Source: Phenylobacterium haematophilum
GTDB taxonomy: Bacteria > Pseudomonadota > Alphaproteobacteria > Caulobacterales > Caulobacteraceae
DNA length: 64,000 nt
Direction: 5' to 3'
Assembly (NCBI RefSeq): GCF_014196295.1
Contig: NZ_JACIDK010000001.1
Location: 786,785 to 850,784, forward strand
Shown here: piece after piece, positions 63,512 to 64,000 of the stretch
How the letters are laid out: the number at the start of each line of letters is the position of its first letter
How positions within the stretch are numbered: the first letter of the stretch is position 1
The notes under the pieces: model-generated
Told to the model about the DNA's origin: nothing
Database searches by the model: none
Seen by the model: the letters and a program-made list of their open reading frames with translations, nothing else
Program-made: the position numbers and the translations under genes

Positions 63512-64000
63512 ATGGACAACGCCCTCATCCTGATCGTCGAAGACGAGCCCGAGATCGCCGAGATTCTCGACGCCTATCTCAGCCGGGACGGTTTTCGGAC
63601 GGTGCGGGCGGGCGACGGCGTGACGGCGTTGCAGCACCATCGGATGCTGCGCCCCGACCTCGTCGTGCTCGACGTCAAGCTGCCCAAGGCCGACGGCTTC
63701 GAAGTGCTGGCCGAGATTCGCCGCCGCGGCGACACGCCGGTGATCATGGCCACCGCCCTGGCCGAGGACCTCGACAAGCTCTCCGCGCTGCGGATCGGGG
63801 CCGACGATTATGTCGTGAAGCCGTTCAACCCGCTCGAACTCGTCGCCCGCGCCCGCGCGGTCCTGCGCCGCACCCAGGCCCGAGGCGTGAGCCACCTGCT
63901 GCGTCTCGGCCCGCTGGAGATCGACCCGCAGGCCTATTCGGTCGTGGTGATCGGCGAAATCGAAGCCAAGACGCTCGACCTGACGCTCACCGAATTTCGG
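63512..64000 (+). CDS. OmpR-family response regulator (3' end beyond the window)
   Basis: This partial protein of at least 163 residues has a complete receiver domain: ILIVEDEPEI with the acidic pocket, VVLDVKLPKADG with the phosphorylated aspartate, MATAL in place of the usual switch Thr/Ser region, and DDYVVKPFNPLEL with the conserved lysine. The C-terminal winged-helix begins at LRLGPLEIDPQAYSV and continues past the right edge. The N terminus resembles BaeR. An in-frame GTG three codons earlier is possible. A histidine kinase is expected downstream but cannot be seen. Confidence 0.88.
   Translation, partial: MDNALILIVEDEPEIAEILDAYLSRDGFRTVRAGDGVTALQHHRMLRPDLVVLDVKLPKADGFEVLAEIRRRGDTPVIMATALAEDLDKLSALRIGADDYVVKPFNPLELVARARAVLRRTQARGVSHLLRLGPLEIDPQAYSVVVIGEIEAKTLDLTLTEFR

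Overview
The window is GC-rich chromosomal DNA of an alphaproteobacterium, most likely a member of the Caulobacteraceae (Phenylobacterium- or Caulobacter-like). Pointers are the block from a ubiquinol-cytochrome c chaperone through plsX, fabH and ihfA, an alphaproteobacterial 5-aminolevulinate synthase (hemA), a Ros/MucR regulator, hdaA beside ppk1, a stand-alone motB, and large TonB-dependent receptors. Genes are tightly packed, many with 4-base stop/start overlaps. I see no rRNA, no convincing tRNA, no insertion sequence and no CRISPR array.

Bases 1-31,700 are mostly housekeeping. On the minus strand lie merR-ihfA-fabH-plsX-DUF177-UQCC, the proton pyrophosphatase hppA, a thiL-nusB-ribH-ribE-ribD(reductase only)-nrdR operon, glyA, hemA and a valine-degradation operon (acyl-CoA dehydrogenase, 3-hydroxyisobutyryl-CoA hydrolase, 3-hydroxyisobutyrate dehydrogenase). 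On the plus strand lie a BamE-like lipoprotein, mucR, hemB with a NUDIX gene, motB, bpt, hdaA, ppk1-ppx, an alkaline phosphatase behind a Pho-box-like site, and a serine hydrolase. A truncated LysR gene remains beside rnd.

Bases 31,700-45,050 hold purM, an acyl-CoA operon (dehydrogenase, CoA-transferase, enoyl-CoA hydratase), ndk, an ABC-F ATPase, a small potassium channel with a zinc ribbon, and a three-gene 2-oxoacid oxidoreductase operon. That operon combines a pyridine-nucleotide flavoprotein carrying ferredoxin-type clusters with fused gamma/alpha and beta catalytic subunits.

Bases 45,150-54,090 hold the most interesting block: seven co-directional, mostly overlapping genes. They encode a large GT-C-like membrane protein, an NAD-dependent epimerase, an FAD oxidoreductase, a GtrA protein, a HAD-UbiA fusion resembling decaprenylphosphoryl-phosphoribose synthase, a DprE1-like oxidase and a DprE2-like reductase. 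This is the core of the polyprenyl-phosphate-D-arabinose pathway known from mycobacterial arabinan synthesis. I infer that it supplies D-arabinofuranose for a surface glycan or glycoprotein.

Bases 54,100-64,000 hold metal-related genes on the minus strand: a TonB-dependent receptor with two paralogous PepSY membrane proteins, a copper module (multicopper oxidase copA, outer-membrane copB, a CusF-like protein), and a cnrYXH-type anti-sigma/metal-sensor/ECF-sigma operon whose sensor keeps every residue of the CnrX cobalt/nickel site. An OmpR-type response regulator runs off the right edge.
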